Assembly (NCBI RefSeq): GCF_039526385.1
Contig: NZ_BAAAIX010000026.1
Coordinates: forward strand, 1 to 64,000
Direction of reading: 5' to 3'
DNA: 64,000 bases
Source of the DNA: Luteococcus peritonei
GTDB taxonomy: Bacteria; Actinomycetota; Actinomycetes; Propionibacteriales; Propionibacteriaceae
Shown here: positions 26,175 through 34,083 of the stretch, piece by piece
Layout: every line of letters begins with the position of its first letter
Position numbering within the stretch: position 1 is the first letter of the stretch
Program-made: the position numbers and the translations under genes
Notes under the pieces: model-generated
What the model was told of the DNA's origin: nothing
Databases searched by the model: none
The model's input: the letters and a program-made list of their open reading frames with translations, nothing else

Positions 26175-27737
26175 TCACCTGGCGGCTTCGTGGTCCACCA
26201 GGTCGTGGGTCATCTCCTGCAGCTGCGGGTAGGTGTCGCAGTACTTGTCGACGTAGTAGCTGTACTCCTCGTGACGGGCCTGGTCGGGCTCCAGGCGGTC
26301 CAGGGTGTGCACCATGTTCTTGGCGGCCTCCTGGATGTCCGGGTACAGCCCGGCGCCGACGGCGGCCAGCATGCAGGAGCCCAGCACCACGGCGTCGCCC
26401 ACCTCGGTCAGCGTGATCGGCACGCCGGTGACGTCGGAGTGCATCTGCATCCAGTCGCGGCTCTTGGTGGAACCGCCGCAGGCGACGATCTCGCTCACCT
26501 CGAAGCCGGCGGACTGCATGGCGCGCAGGTTGTGGGCGGTGCCGTAGCAGACGCTCTCCTGGATGGCGTGGTACATGTGCGCCGGGGTGTGCATCAGCGA
26601 CAGGCCCCAGATGATGCCGCGGGCCTTGGAGTCGGTGTAGGGGGTGCGGTTGCCCTGGAAGTACTCGTTGATGATCAGGCCGTCGGAGCCGATCGGGATG
26701 TCCTTGGCCTTGGCATTGAGCAGGTCGTAGACGTTGAGGCCGGTGGCCTCGGCGGCGGCCACCATGTCGGAGCAGAAGTTGTCCTTGAACCACTTCAGCA
26801 CCGAGCCGGTGGAGACCTGGCCACCCTCGACGGTGTACTGGCCCTTGACCACGCCGTCGGTGTAGGCGCCGAAGAAGCCCTTGCCGTGGATCTCCTTGGT
26901 GGTCTGGCCGGTGAGCACGTGCGAGGAGCCGGTGATCAGCGCCATCTTGCCGGGCTCGACCACGCCCAGCCCGATCTGGCCTGCCCAGGCGTCGGCCGGG
27001 CCCTGGGCCACCGGGGTGCCGGCGCGCAGGCCGAGCAGCTGGGCGGCGACGGTGCTCAGCCCTGCCACCGGGGTGCCCAGGTCGAGCACCCGCTCGGGGA
27101 TCTTGTCGAAGACGTCGCCGCAGCCGATGGTCTCGTAGAAGTCGGTGGGCCAGCCGCCCTGGGCGCGGTTGTAGTACATCCGCAGCGCGGCCGAGTTGAT
27201 GTTGGTGGTCCACTCGCCGGTGAGCTTGAAGTTGATCCAGTCGGGGGCATCGACCAGCTTGGTGGCGGCTTGGTAGGTGTCGGGCTCGTTCTCCTTGAGC
27301 CAGGCAGCCTTGAAGGGGTACCACTCGGCGGTGGCCGGGGCGGTGCCGGCACCGTTGTAGAGGCGGGCGACGGAGTCGGAGGTCTCGGCGCGGGCGGCCT
27401 GCTCGGTGGCGCGCACATCCATCCACATGATCGCGGGGCGCAGCTCCTCGCCCTTGTCGTTCATGGCCACCACGGTCATGGTGGTGGCGTCGTAGCTGAT
27501 GCCGGCGATCTCGTGGGCCTGGATGCCCGCCGAGGCCATCGCCTTGTGGCAGGAGGCCTGCAGCGCCTGCCACCAGTCCTCGGGGCTCTGCTCGGCCCAG
27601 CCGGAGCGCGGGTGGGTGGTCTTGTAGGCGGTGGCCGCGAAGGTGACCGGACGACCCTGCAGGTCGAAGATGGCCACGCGGCAGCTCTCGGTGCCGTAGT
27701 CGATGCCCAGCAGGTAGGGGCCGGTGCTCTTGCTCAT
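26175..27737 (-). CDS. FGGY-family carbohydrate kinase, substrate unassigned
   Basis: A 520-residue second FGGY kinase, clearly distinct from the AraB-like neighbour. It has GIDYGTESCRVAIFD, GISYDATTMTVVAMN, GPADAWAGQIGLG with the catalytic aspartate, TGSSHVLTG and CGGSTKSRDWMQ. It resembles the YoaC/LsrK/xylulokinase-like branch rather than glycerol kinase. In this cluster the likely substrate is a ketopentose or ketotetrose whose phosphate is handled by the RpiB-type isomerase. A full AGGAGGTTCC precedes the ATG at 27737. Confidence 0.85.
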   Translation of the reverse strand: MSKSTGPYLLGIDYGTESCRVAIFDLQGRPVTFAATAYKTTHPRSGWAEQSPEDWWQALQASCHKAMASAGIQAHEIAGISYDATTMTVVAMNDKGEELRPAIMWMDVRATEQAARAETSDSVARLYNGAGTAPATAEWYPFKAAWLKENEPDTYQAATKLVDAPDWINFKLTGEWTTNINSAALRMYYNRAQGGWPTDFYETIGCGDVFDKIPERVLDLGTPVAGLSTVAAQLLGLRAGTPVAQGPADAWAGQIGLGVVEPGKMALITGSSHVLTGQTTKEIHGKGFFGAYTDGVVKGQYTVEGGQVSTGSVLKWFKDNFCSDMVAAAEATGLNVYDLLNAKAKDIPIGSDGLIINEYFQGNRTPYTDSKARGIIWGLSLMHTPAHMYHAIQESVCYGTAHNLRAMQSAGFEVSEIVACGGSTKSRDWMQMHSDVTGVPITLTEVGDAVVLGSCMLAAVGAGLYPDIQEAAKNMVHTLDRLEPDQARHEEYSYYVDKYCDTYPQLQEMTHDLVDHEAAR

Positions 27738-27888
27738 GGGTGGAACCTCCTGGCGCGGCTCTGCGCCCTGGATCGGGTGTGAGGGTATGGCGGAGCCGAC
27801 CCGGGTGGGCCGGTCTCCGGGTCTTCGGTGTGGTGTTGTTGCCGGGCCGGCGGCGCCGGGCCTCGGATGCGTCTGCTGACGGGGCTCG

Positions 27889-28758
27889 TCAGTGGGTGTC
27901 GGGGTCGTTCTGCTCGGTCCAGCCGAGCTCGTCCCAGACCGACTGCGGCAGCAGCCGGTCGATGCGGTCCAGCACGTAGGTGGGCAGGTGCTCGGTGGAC
28001 AGCGCCCGCACGTCCTCGGCGGTCGCCTCACCGGTCAGCACCAGCGCGGAGCGCATGTCGGTGTCCAACGCCATCTGGATGTCGGTCTGCAGCCGGTCGC
28101 CCACCATCACGCAGTTGGTGACCTCGACGTCGAGGCCCGCGAGGGACTCGGTGAGCATCACCGGAGAGGGCTTGCCCAGGCTGACCTGGCAGGTGGTGTT
28201 CGTGCAGGCCTCGATCGCGGCGGTGATGGCCGCGCAGTCGGGCTCCCCTCGCCCGCCCGGGAAGGGGCAGAAGCGGTCGGGATTGGTCTGGATCAGGAAG
28301 GCCCGCTTGTGGAACCAGATGGCGTCGAAGGCGATCTGGAGCTTGCGGTAGTCAAAGCTGCGGTCATAGGAGGCGATGACGATGTCGATCTCCTCCGGGT
28401 TCTCGCTGAGGGTGAAGCCCGCCTCGCGCAGCGCATTGCACAGCGGCTTCTCCGCGATCGGGAAGAGCACCGCCTCGGGGTGGTTGGCCTTGAGCCAACG
28501 GGTGGTGGTGACCACCGTGTTCGCGATGTCCGCGACGTCGGTGGGCAGGCCGAGCTTCGCCAGCTTGACGGCGTACTGCTCGGGGTCCTTGGTGGGGTTG
28601 TTGGATAGGAAGCGCACCGGGATGTCCCGACGACGCAGCTCGTTGATCATCCGGGCCGCCCCGGGCAGCAGGTGGTCGCCCAGGTAGATGGTGCCGTCCA
28701 TGTCGAAGACATAGGCGTCGTGCAGCTCGGTCGGATTGACGATCACGTCGTGGGACAT
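27889..28758 (-). CDS. HAD-IIA family sugar phosphatase
   Basis: A 289-residue NagD/AraL-like HAD hydrolase. It has FDMDGTIYLGDHLLPG (nucleophile), FLSNNPTKDPEQY (motif II), GKPSPVMLTE with the motif III lysine and VMVGDRLQTDIQMA (motif IV). AraL-type enzymes near pentose operons remove toxic accumulated sugar phosphates, a plausible role here. It lies 28 bases after the membrane-protein gene and 151 bases before the next kinase. Confidence 0.88.
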   Translation of the reverse strand: MSHDVIVNPTELHDAYVFDMDGTIYLGDHLLPGAARMINELRRRDIPVRFLSNNPTKDPEQYAVKLAKLGLPTDVADIANTVVTTTRWLKANHPEAVLFPIAEKPLCNALREAGFTLSENPEEIDIVIASYDRSFDYRKLQIAFDAIWFHKRAFLIQTNPDRFCPFPGGRGEPDCAAITAAIEACTNTTCQVSLGKPSPVMLTESLAGLDVEVTNCVMVGDRLQTDIQMALDTDMRSALVLTGEATAEDVRALSTEHLPTYVLDRIDRLLPQSVWDELGWTEQNDPDTH

Positions 28759-28786
28759 CCCGGTACTCCTGTGGTGGTGCTGAGGG

Positions 28787-29806
28787 TCAGGCGAGCAGGG
28801 CGGCCAGGCCGACCACGACGGTGTTCATGATCCAGATGGCCGAGGCCGGAGGATCGACGTGGGTGGTGCCGCGGTCGTACCAGACCCGGGCGAAGAACTC
28901 GCAAAGCCAGCCGGACAGGATGCCGAAGAGGGCGCCGATCAGGATGGACAGGGCGGCCAGGGTCCACTCATGGGAGCCCCAGGTGCCGTTCCAGTCGAAG
29001 CTGGAGCCGGCGAGGACGGGCAGGAACATCACGCCGGCGAGGCCGCCGATGTTGGTGATGTGGTGCTGCACCGGCATGTTGAAGCCCATGATCAGGAACA
29101 GGATGATGATGGCCGAGATGGCGAAGGGGAAGCTGTTGGCCAGCGGAGCGGCCCCCTTGACGAAGTGGGCGATCATGATCGAGACGCCGGCGGCCAGTGC
29201 ACCGAAGAAGGCACCCAGGCCCACCAGGTAGCCCCACTTCTCCTGCCAGGGCAGCCACTGGCTCTCGGGGTTCGGGGCGATCCTGCCCATGAAGCCGGAG
29301 GCACCCTTGTTGTACTTCTCCGAGTTCAGGATGGAGCCGGAGCCGGTCTTGGAGCCGAAGAGCAGCCGCACGATGAGCGCGGAGGTGACAACGGTGAGGG
29401 CCACGGAGTCGGTGTGCTTGCCGAACCACGGGATGTAGCTGACGGCGATCTGGAAGAGGTAGCCGAACAGACCGAACAGGGCGCCCACGATCAGGACGTC
29501 CTGGCGGCCCAGGCCGGCCAGCGGGGCGTTGATGTCCTTGGCGGACTCCAAGTAGCCCTTCTTCCAGGCATAGGCGGCACCCGCGACGCCGCCGGCGAAC
29601 ATCACGTAGGGGCCTGCGAAGGGGCCGAAGGCCACGTAGTCGAAGCCGATGGTGGAACCGGTGCCCGCGAAGATGCCCCAGGAGAACAGGACGCAGAAAC
29701 CGGTGAGGACGAAGGCGAAGTTGCCGCCGATGGCGGCGCCGACGTAGCCACCTGCCAGTGCGGCCAGCAGGCCGAACAGGAAGATGCCGAGTGATGCAGT
29801 GAACAT
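28787..29806 (-). CDS. Polytopic membrane protein of unknown function in pentulose cluster
   Basis: A 339-residue protein with about ten hydrophobic segments and no recognised transporter signature. Distinctive text includes TGFCVLFSWGIFAGTGSTIGF, GPFAGPYVMFAGGVAGAAYAW, a soluble loop SGFMGRIAPNPESQWLPWQEKW, and NMPVQHHITNIGGLAGVMFLPVL. It shows no ABC, PTS, MFS or SSS motifs. It sits inside the cluster between rpiB and the phosphatase, and the cluster has no other transporter gene. It is therefore the obvious candidate permease, but this is inference from position only. Confidence 0.7.
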   Translation of the reverse strand: MFTASLGIFLFGLLAALAGGYVGAAIGGNFAFVLTGFCVLFSWGIFAGTGSTIGFDYVAFGPFAGPYVMFAGGVAGAAYAWKKGYLESAKDINAPLAGLGRQDVLIVGALFGLFGYLFQIAVSYIPWFGKHTDSVALTVVTSALIVRLLFGSKTGSGSILNSEKYNKGASGFMGRIAPNPESQWLPWQEKWGYLVGLGAFFGALAAGVSIMIAHFVKGAAPLANSFPFAISAIIILFLIMGFNMPVQHHITNIGGLAGVMFLPVLAGSSFDWNGTWGSHEWTLAALSILIGALFGILSGWLCEFFARVWYDRGTTHVDPPASAIWIMNTVVVGLAALLA

Positions 29807-29891
29807 CAGTGTTCCTTAGTGGTGATGCCGCAACGGTGCGGCGGTGTGGTTCCCCCGCTGATCGAGCTGGGGAAGGTGTGGTGGGGGCAGG

Positions 29892-30383
29892 TCAGCAGGA
29901 GGCGGGAGCGTCGTCGGGGGTACCGCCGAGCTCGGCCTCGTAGGAGGAGATGGCAGCCACCTTGGGGGCGGAGCTGCTGCTGGGGTCGAAGTCGTAGCCG
30001 AAGAACTCCTTGGCCAGGCGACGGGCCAGGAAGGGGCCGATCACCCGCTGGCCCAGGCAGAGCACCTGGGCGTCATTGCTGAGCACCAGGCGTTCCACGC
30101 TGAAGGAGTCGTGGGCGGTGCAGGCGCGCACGCCGGGCACCTTGTTGGCGCTGATGGCCATGCCCATCCCGGTGCCGCAGACCAGCACGGCGCGGTCCAC
30201 GCTGCCGTCGGCCACCAGCTTGGCCACCTTGACCCCGACATGGGGGTAGTCGACGTCCTCACCGGCCGCGACGCCGCAGTCGATCACCTCGTCGATGCGC
30301 TCGTCCGCCGCGAGATCCGACTTGATCAGGTCCTTGTACTCGACGCCGGCGATGTCTGCGCCGACCGCGACTCGATATCCCAT
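29892..30383 (-). CDS. RpiB/LacAB-family sugar-phosphate isomerase
   Basis: A 163-residue isomerase interconverting aldose and ketose phosphates. The catalytic cysteine is in VLVCGTGMGMAISANKVPGVRACTA and the family segment SNDAQVLCLGQRVIGP follows. Homologues include ribose-5-phosphate isomerase B and tetrulose-phosphate isomerases of erythritol/threitol pathways, so the substrate could be D-ribulose 5-phosphate or a tetrulose phosphate. The ATG at 30383 has GGAAGGAAC upstream. It is the first metabolic gene after the DeoR regulator, with a 185-base promoter gap. Confidence 0.85.
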   Translation of the reverse strand: MGYRVAVGADIAGVEYKDLIKSDLAADERIDEVIDCGVAAGEDVDYPHVGVKVAKLVADGSVDRAVLVCGTGMGMAISANKVPGVRACTAHDSFSVERLVLSNDAQVLCLGQRVIGPFLARRLAKEFFGYDFDPSSSSAPKVAAISSYEAELGGTPDDAPASC

Positions 30384-30478
30384 GGATTGTTCCTTCCAGC
30401 AACACTGCTCGTCAGGCGAGCGGCAGACACCGCACACCGGAAAACTACCATCGACCATGCGCAAAGCACCATGATTTG

Positions 30479-30493
30479 TGTGAACTTTCCGCA
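30479..30493. promoter_or_regulatory. Weaker relative of the DeoR operator candidate
   Basis: TGTGAACTTTCCGCA resembles the TGRGAAATTTCMCA sites at 30560 and 31475 with two substitutions and one extra base. It lies about 100 bases before the rpiB start, in the same promoter gap as the 30560 site. Confidence 0.3.
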
Positions 30494-30559
30494 GCGGCCA
30501 TCCCGCTGCGGCTCAGCCTAGGCATCCACGCCGGGTGGCGGACAGACGTGCAGTGGATT

Positions 30560-30573
30560 TGGGAAATTTCACA
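30560..30573. promoter_or_regulatory. Candidate DeoR operator upstream of rpiB
   Basis: TGGGAAATTTCACA is a near-perfect palindrome around GAAATTTC. It overlaps the deoR stop codon and lies upstream of the rpiB-to-tkt genes. The same motif, inverted, occurs in the deoR promoter at 31475-31488. Two copies flanking the regulator gene suggest the regulator binds them. Confidence 0.6.
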
Positions 30574-31405
30574 GGCTGGCGACCAGCACCTGCACACCCT
30601 CCGCCGCCAGCGCCTCGCGCGTCGCCCGGGGCGTGGCGGCATCCACCACCACCACATCGAAGTCGGTGAGCGCGGCGAAGGCGTGCAGCGCCCGCCGCGC
30701 GAACTTGCTGTGGTCGATCACCAGCACCTTCGTGCTGGCCGCACGCATCATGGCCTTCTTCACCTCGACCACGTCCTCGTAGGGGTGCATGCAGTGGCCG
30801 TCGACGATGCCGGAGGCCGAGACCACGCAGAAGTCGGCGTGCATCGCCTCGATGGCGGCCACCGTGCTGGGCCCCATCATGGACTGCGCCCACGGCTGGT
30901 ACTCCCCGCCCAGTACGAACAGCCGCACGTCGTCGCGTCGCTCCAGTTCCTGGGCCGCCAGCAGCGAATTCGTCACCACGGTCAGCGGGCTGACGTTCTC
31001 CAGCGCCCGCAGCAGCCAGACACCCGAGGTGGAGTCGTCCAGCATGACCGAGCTGCCGGGCTGCACCAGTGGCGCGAGGACCTCGGCCATCGCCTGCTTG
31101 ACCGGGGCATTCTGCTCCAGTCGGAAGCCGGCCGAGGCCTCCTGCAGGCTGCTGGCCACCGCCAGCACCTGGCCCCGCTGGCGCTGCACGATGCCGGCCT
31201 CCTCCAGAGCTGCCACATCGCGGTAGATGGTCATCAGGCTGACGCCGGCAGAGGAGGCCAGCGCCTCGACGCTCATGGCACCCCGCTTGATCACGGCCTC
31301 CGCGATCTTCTGGTGGCGGGCCCGCTGGGCGCTCAGGCTCCCCCGGCCGCCATGGGTGGCGCCGGTTCCCGGAGTCTCGTCGGGCACGCGGGTTGCCTCT
31401 GCCAT
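30569..31405 (-). CDS. DeoR/GlpR-family transcriptional regulator
   Basis: A 278-residue repressor of sugar catabolism. The N-terminal helix-turn-helix contains SVEALASSAGVSLMTIYRDVAALEEAGIV. The C-terminal sugar-phosphate sensor contains VTNSLLAAQEL, LGGEYQPWAQSMMGP and KVLVIDHSKFARRALHAF, all usual for the family. The ATG at 31405 has GAGGAAG upstream. It leads the pentulose cluster and most likely represses it, with release by a phosphorylated intermediate. Palindromes on both sides of the gene are its probable sites. Confidence 0.92.
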   Translation of the reverse strand: MAEATRVPDETPGTGATHGGRGSLSAQRARHQKIAEAVIKRGAMSVEALASSAGVSLMTIYRDVAALEEAGIVQRQRGQVLAVASSLQEASAGFRLEQNAPVKQAMAEVLAPLVQPGSSVMLDDSTSGVWLLRALENVSPLTVVTNSLLAAQELERRDDVRLFVLGGEYQPWAQSMMGPSTVAAIEAMHADFCVVSASGIVDGHCMHPYEDVVEVKKAMMRAASTKVLVIDHSKFARRALHAFAALTDFDVVVVDAATPRATREALAAEGVQVLVASL

Positions 31406-31474
31406 GGGTCTTCCTCGTCCTCGGGGGTGCTGGTCATTATTACACCTTGTGAACGTGCAAATGCTGCACACCGG

Positions 31475-31488
31475 TGAGAAATTTCCCA
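31475..31488. promoter_or_regulatory. Candidate DeoR operator in its own promoter
   Basis: TGAGAAATTTCCCA, extendable to a 16-base near-palindrome (31474-31489), lies 70 bases upstream of deoR between that gene and the NiaP-like gene. A downstream TTGCAC and TAATAA on the minus strand could be promoter elements. Consistent with autoregulation. Confidence 0.6.
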
Positions 31489-31501
31489 CGAACGGCGTGA
31501 A

Positions 31502-32845
31502 TCATGCGGACTCCATGCTGGCGCGGCGCATCTCCGGCAGCGCGAAGGCCGCCGCAGCCGCGAGCGCGAAGGCCGCCGAGAAGACCGCGAAGGCCAGCTG
31601 GTTGCCGCCACGGGTGACCAGTACCGGCACCAGCAAGGGGGCGATGATCGACGCGATCCGCCCGAAGGCGGCCGCCGCACCGGTGCCGGTGCCGCGGATC
31701 GAGGTGGGATAGATCTCCGGGCCGATGGCATAGAGCGCACCCCAGGCACCCAGGTTGAAGAAGCTGAGCATGCAGCCGGCCGCCAGCACCAGGGCCGGTG
31801 TGCCTGCCTGGCCGTAGGCCAGCGCCGCCACCGCCGAGCCGAACAGGAAGGTGGCCAGCGTGGCGCGTCGGCCCCAGACCTCCACCAGCCAGGCCGCCAC
31901 GGCATAGCCGGGCACCTGGGCCAGCGTCATGATGAGCGTCCACTCGAAGCTCTTGACCATGCTGAATCCGCTCTTGACCAGCAGCGAGGGGATCCAGATG
32001 AAGGCCCCGTAGTACGACAGGTTGATCCCGAACCAGACCAGCCACAGGGCGACGGTGCGGCCCCGCATCCTGGGCGACCAGATGGTCTCGGGGTCGGCGT
32101 CGGCGACCACCCGGCCCTCCTGCTCTGCCGGCAGGTGCTCGGGCGGCGCGATGCCGGAGGGCTCCTCGAAGGCACGCACCGCGGCCTCCGCCTCGGCGTG
32201 GCGGCCGCGGGCCTCCAGGAAGCGCACGGACTCCGGCAGCTTCCAGCGCACCACGGCGGCGTAGAGGGTGGGGACGATGCCCACCGCCAGCGCCCACCGC
32301 CAGCCGTTCTCGCTGTGCGGGATCACCAGGAAGGCCAGCAGGGCGGCCAGCAGCCAGCCCAGGGCCCAGAAGGCCTCCAGCGCCACCACCATCCGGCCGC
32401 GGATCGCGCGCGGCGCGAACTCACTGACCAGGGTCGAGGCCACCGGCAGCTCGGCGCCCAGCCCCAGGCCCACCACGAAGCGCAGCACCATCAGCACCGC
32501 CACGCTGCCCGCCAGGGCGGAGGCGCCGGTGGCGAGGCCGTAGAGGAGCAGGGTGGCGGCGAAGACCTGGCGCCGGCCGATCCGGTCGGCCAGCAGTCCG
32601 CCCAGGGAGGCGCCCAGCGCCATCCCGACGAAGCCGATGGAGCCGATCCAGCTGGTCTGGGTCAGGCTCAGCTGCCACTGCGCGCTCAGCGCCGCCATCA
32701 CGAAGCTGATCAGGCCCACGTCCATGGCGTCCAGCGCCCAGCCGATGCCCGAGCCCACCAGCAGCCGGCCGTGCTCGCGGTTGAAGGGCAGGCGCTCCAG
32801 GCGCTCCGCACGGGTGGGCACGGCGGACGGTGACGGCTGTGTCAT
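31502..32845 (-). CDS. NiaP-like MFS transporter
   Basis: A 447-residue, 12-helix major facilitator of the metabolite:H+ symporter type. The N-terminal text GWALDAMDVGLISF and VGLGLGAELPVASTLVSE plus LSFFNLGAWGALYA in the C-terminal half closely match the NiaP nicotinate/nicotinamide transporter family. ADRIGRRQVF is the sugar-porter-type loop motif. Nicotinate uptake is the best guess, but related transporters carry other organic acids and sugars. It lies directly upstream of deoR on the same strand, so a role in the sugar cluster cannot be excluded. Confidence 0.8.
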   Translation of the reverse strand: MTQPSPSAVPTRAERLERLPFNREHGRLLVGSGIGWALDAMDVGLISFVMAALSAQWQLSLTQTSWIGSIGFVGMALGASLGGLLADRIGRRQVFAATLLLYGLATGASALAGSVAVLMVLRFVVGLGLGAELPVASTLVSEFAPRAIRGRMVVALEAFWALGWLLAALLAFLVIPHSENGWRWALAVGIVPTLYAAVVRWKLPESVRFLEARGRHAEAEAAVRAFEEPSGIAPPEHLPAEQEGRVVADADPETIWSPRMRGRTVALWLVWFGINLSYYGAFIWIPSLLVKSGFSMVKSFEWTLIMTLAQVPGYAVAAWLVEVWGRRATLATFLFGSAVAALAYGQAGTPALVLAAGCMLSFFNLGAWGALYAIGPEIYPTSIRGTGTGAAAAFGRIASIIAPLLVPVLVTRGGNQLAFAVFSAAFALAAAAAFALPEMRRASMESA

Positions 32846-32957
32846 CTCAGGGCTCCGATCGGGCGGGCGCGGGCGGTGGCACGCAGGGCTGGCAAGCGAA
32901 CAGTAGCTGGGCTGGACGAGGGCCCCGAAGTCCGCCGCGGATGATTACGCTGAAGGC

Positions 32958-33455
32958 ATGCCCACCCCCACCATCAGGCCGGCGGCCGAGCGCGACCTGG
33001 AGCGGATCACCACCATCTACAACGAGGCCGGCGTGGGGACCACCGCCAGCTACGACCTGGACCCGGTCACCGTCGACGAACGACGCGCCTGGTGGCAGCA
33101 CAAGAGCGCCCAGGGCCATCCGGTGCTGGTGGCCGAGGTCGACGGCCAGGTGCTGGGCTTCGCCGCCTACGGCAGCTTCCGGGACAAGGCCGGCTATGCC
33201 CGGACCGTGGAGCACAGCGTCTACGTGGCCGAGGGCGCCCGGGCGGCCGGCATCGGGCGGATGCTGATGACTGCCCTGGTGGACCGCGCTCGCGGCGACG
33301 GGATGCACGTCATGGTGGGGGTGCTGGACGCGGACAACGAGGCCTCGGTCAGCTTCCACGAGCGGCTCGGCTTCGTCGAGGCGGGTCGGCTGCACCAGGT
33401 GGGCCGCAAGTTCGACCGCTGGCTCGATGCCGTCTTCGTCGAGCTGGTGCTCTGA
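32958..33455 (+). CDS. GNAT N-acetyltransferase, phosphinothricin acetyltransferase-like
   Basis: A 165-residue GNAT enzyme. The layout TIYNEAGVGTTASYDLDP, then EHSVYVAEGARAAGIGRMLM (acetyl-CoA loop) and VLDADNEASVSFHERLGFVEAG matches the Pat/Bar-like group that acetylates small amines such as phosphinothricin or methionine sulfoximine. TACGCT (32946-32951) lies six bases before the ATG and there is no ribosome binding site, so translation is probably leaderless. Divergent from the NiaP-like gene. Confidence 0.85.
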   Translation: MPTPTIRPAAERDLERITTIYNEAGVGTTASYDLDPVTVDERRAWWQHKSAQGHPVLVAEVDGQVLGFAAYGSFRDKAGYARTVEHSVYVAEGARAAGIGRMLMTALVDRARGDGMHVMVGVLDADNEASVSFHERLGFVEAGRLHQVGRKFDRWLDAVFVELVL

Positions 33456-33498
33456 GCCCAGGGGGCGTGCCGGGGCCGTCGTCCCATAGGGTGGCTGC

Positions 33499-34005
33499 AT
33501 GAATGCCTACCACGCGGACTCCAGCGAACTCGTCGACAAGGAAATCCTCACCTGGCAGGGCTTCGGTGACGCCAGCCGGGAGCTCGCGCAGCAGGTGGTG
33601 GACTCCGGCTTCGAGCCGGAGATCGTGATCGCCGTGGCCCGTGGCGGCATGCTGCCGGGCGGCGCCCTCACCTACGCCATGGGCACCAAGCTCACCGACG
33701 CCATCAACGTCGAGTTCTACACCGACGTGCACGAGACCCTGCCCGACCCGGTGCTGCTCGCCCCGATGCTCGACACCGACTCGATCAAGGGCAAGCGGGT
33801 GCTGGTGGTGGACGACGTGGCCGACTCGGGCCGCACCCTGGCGCTGGTGATCGAGCTGCTGCAGGGCTTCGGTGCCGAGGTGCGCAGCGTTGTGCTCTAC
33901 GCCAAGCCCACCACCGTGGTGCAGCCCGACTACGTCTGGGCCCACACCGACCAGTGGATCGTCTTCCCCTGGTCCGCCGAGCCGCCGGTGACCGCCCAGC
34001 GCTGA
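33499..34005 (+). CDS. Purine-type phosphoribosyltransferase
   Basis: A 168-residue type I phosphoribosyltransferase with the PRPP-binding motif VLVVDDVADSGRTLAL and the upstream VIAVARGGMLPGGALTYAMG. The text WAHTDQWIVFPWSAEPP near the C terminus is like xanthine-guanine phosphoribosyltransferases (Gpt). It probably salvages a purine base; the exact base is unclear. TAGGGT six bases before the ATG suggests a leaderless mRNA. An NCS1 nucleobase-type permease gene follows, which fits a salvage context. Confidence 0.85.
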   Translation: MNAYHADSSELVDKEILTWQGFGDASRELAQQVVDSGFEPEIVIAVARGGMLPGGALTYAMGTKLTDAINVEFYTDVHETLPDPVLLAPMLDTDSIKGKRVLVVDDVADSGRTLALVIELLQGFGAEVRSVVLYAKPTTVVQPDYVWAHTDQWIVFPWSAEPPVTAQR

Positions 34006-34009
34006 TCCC

Positions 34010-34042
34010 CCGGGCTGAGGGTTCGGCCTCGGCACAGCCCGG
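34010..34042. terminator. Hairpin after the phosphoribosyltransferase gene
   Basis: CCGGGCTG (34010-34017) and CAGCCCGG (34035-34042) form an 8-bp stem around a 17-base loop. No T-run. Possible weak terminator before the NCS1 gene. Confidence 0.35.
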
Positions 34043-34083
34043 CCTGCGCCACCACCCCGGGCCCCGATGCCATGATGTGGCCC

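Noticed and set aside
26140..27573. Upstream extension of the araB frame to over 1000 codons
   Set aside because: The extension overlaps the second FGGY kinase in a shifted frame and reads as Arg/Gly/His-rich nonsense; AraB homology starts at 26139 behind a good ribosome binding site.
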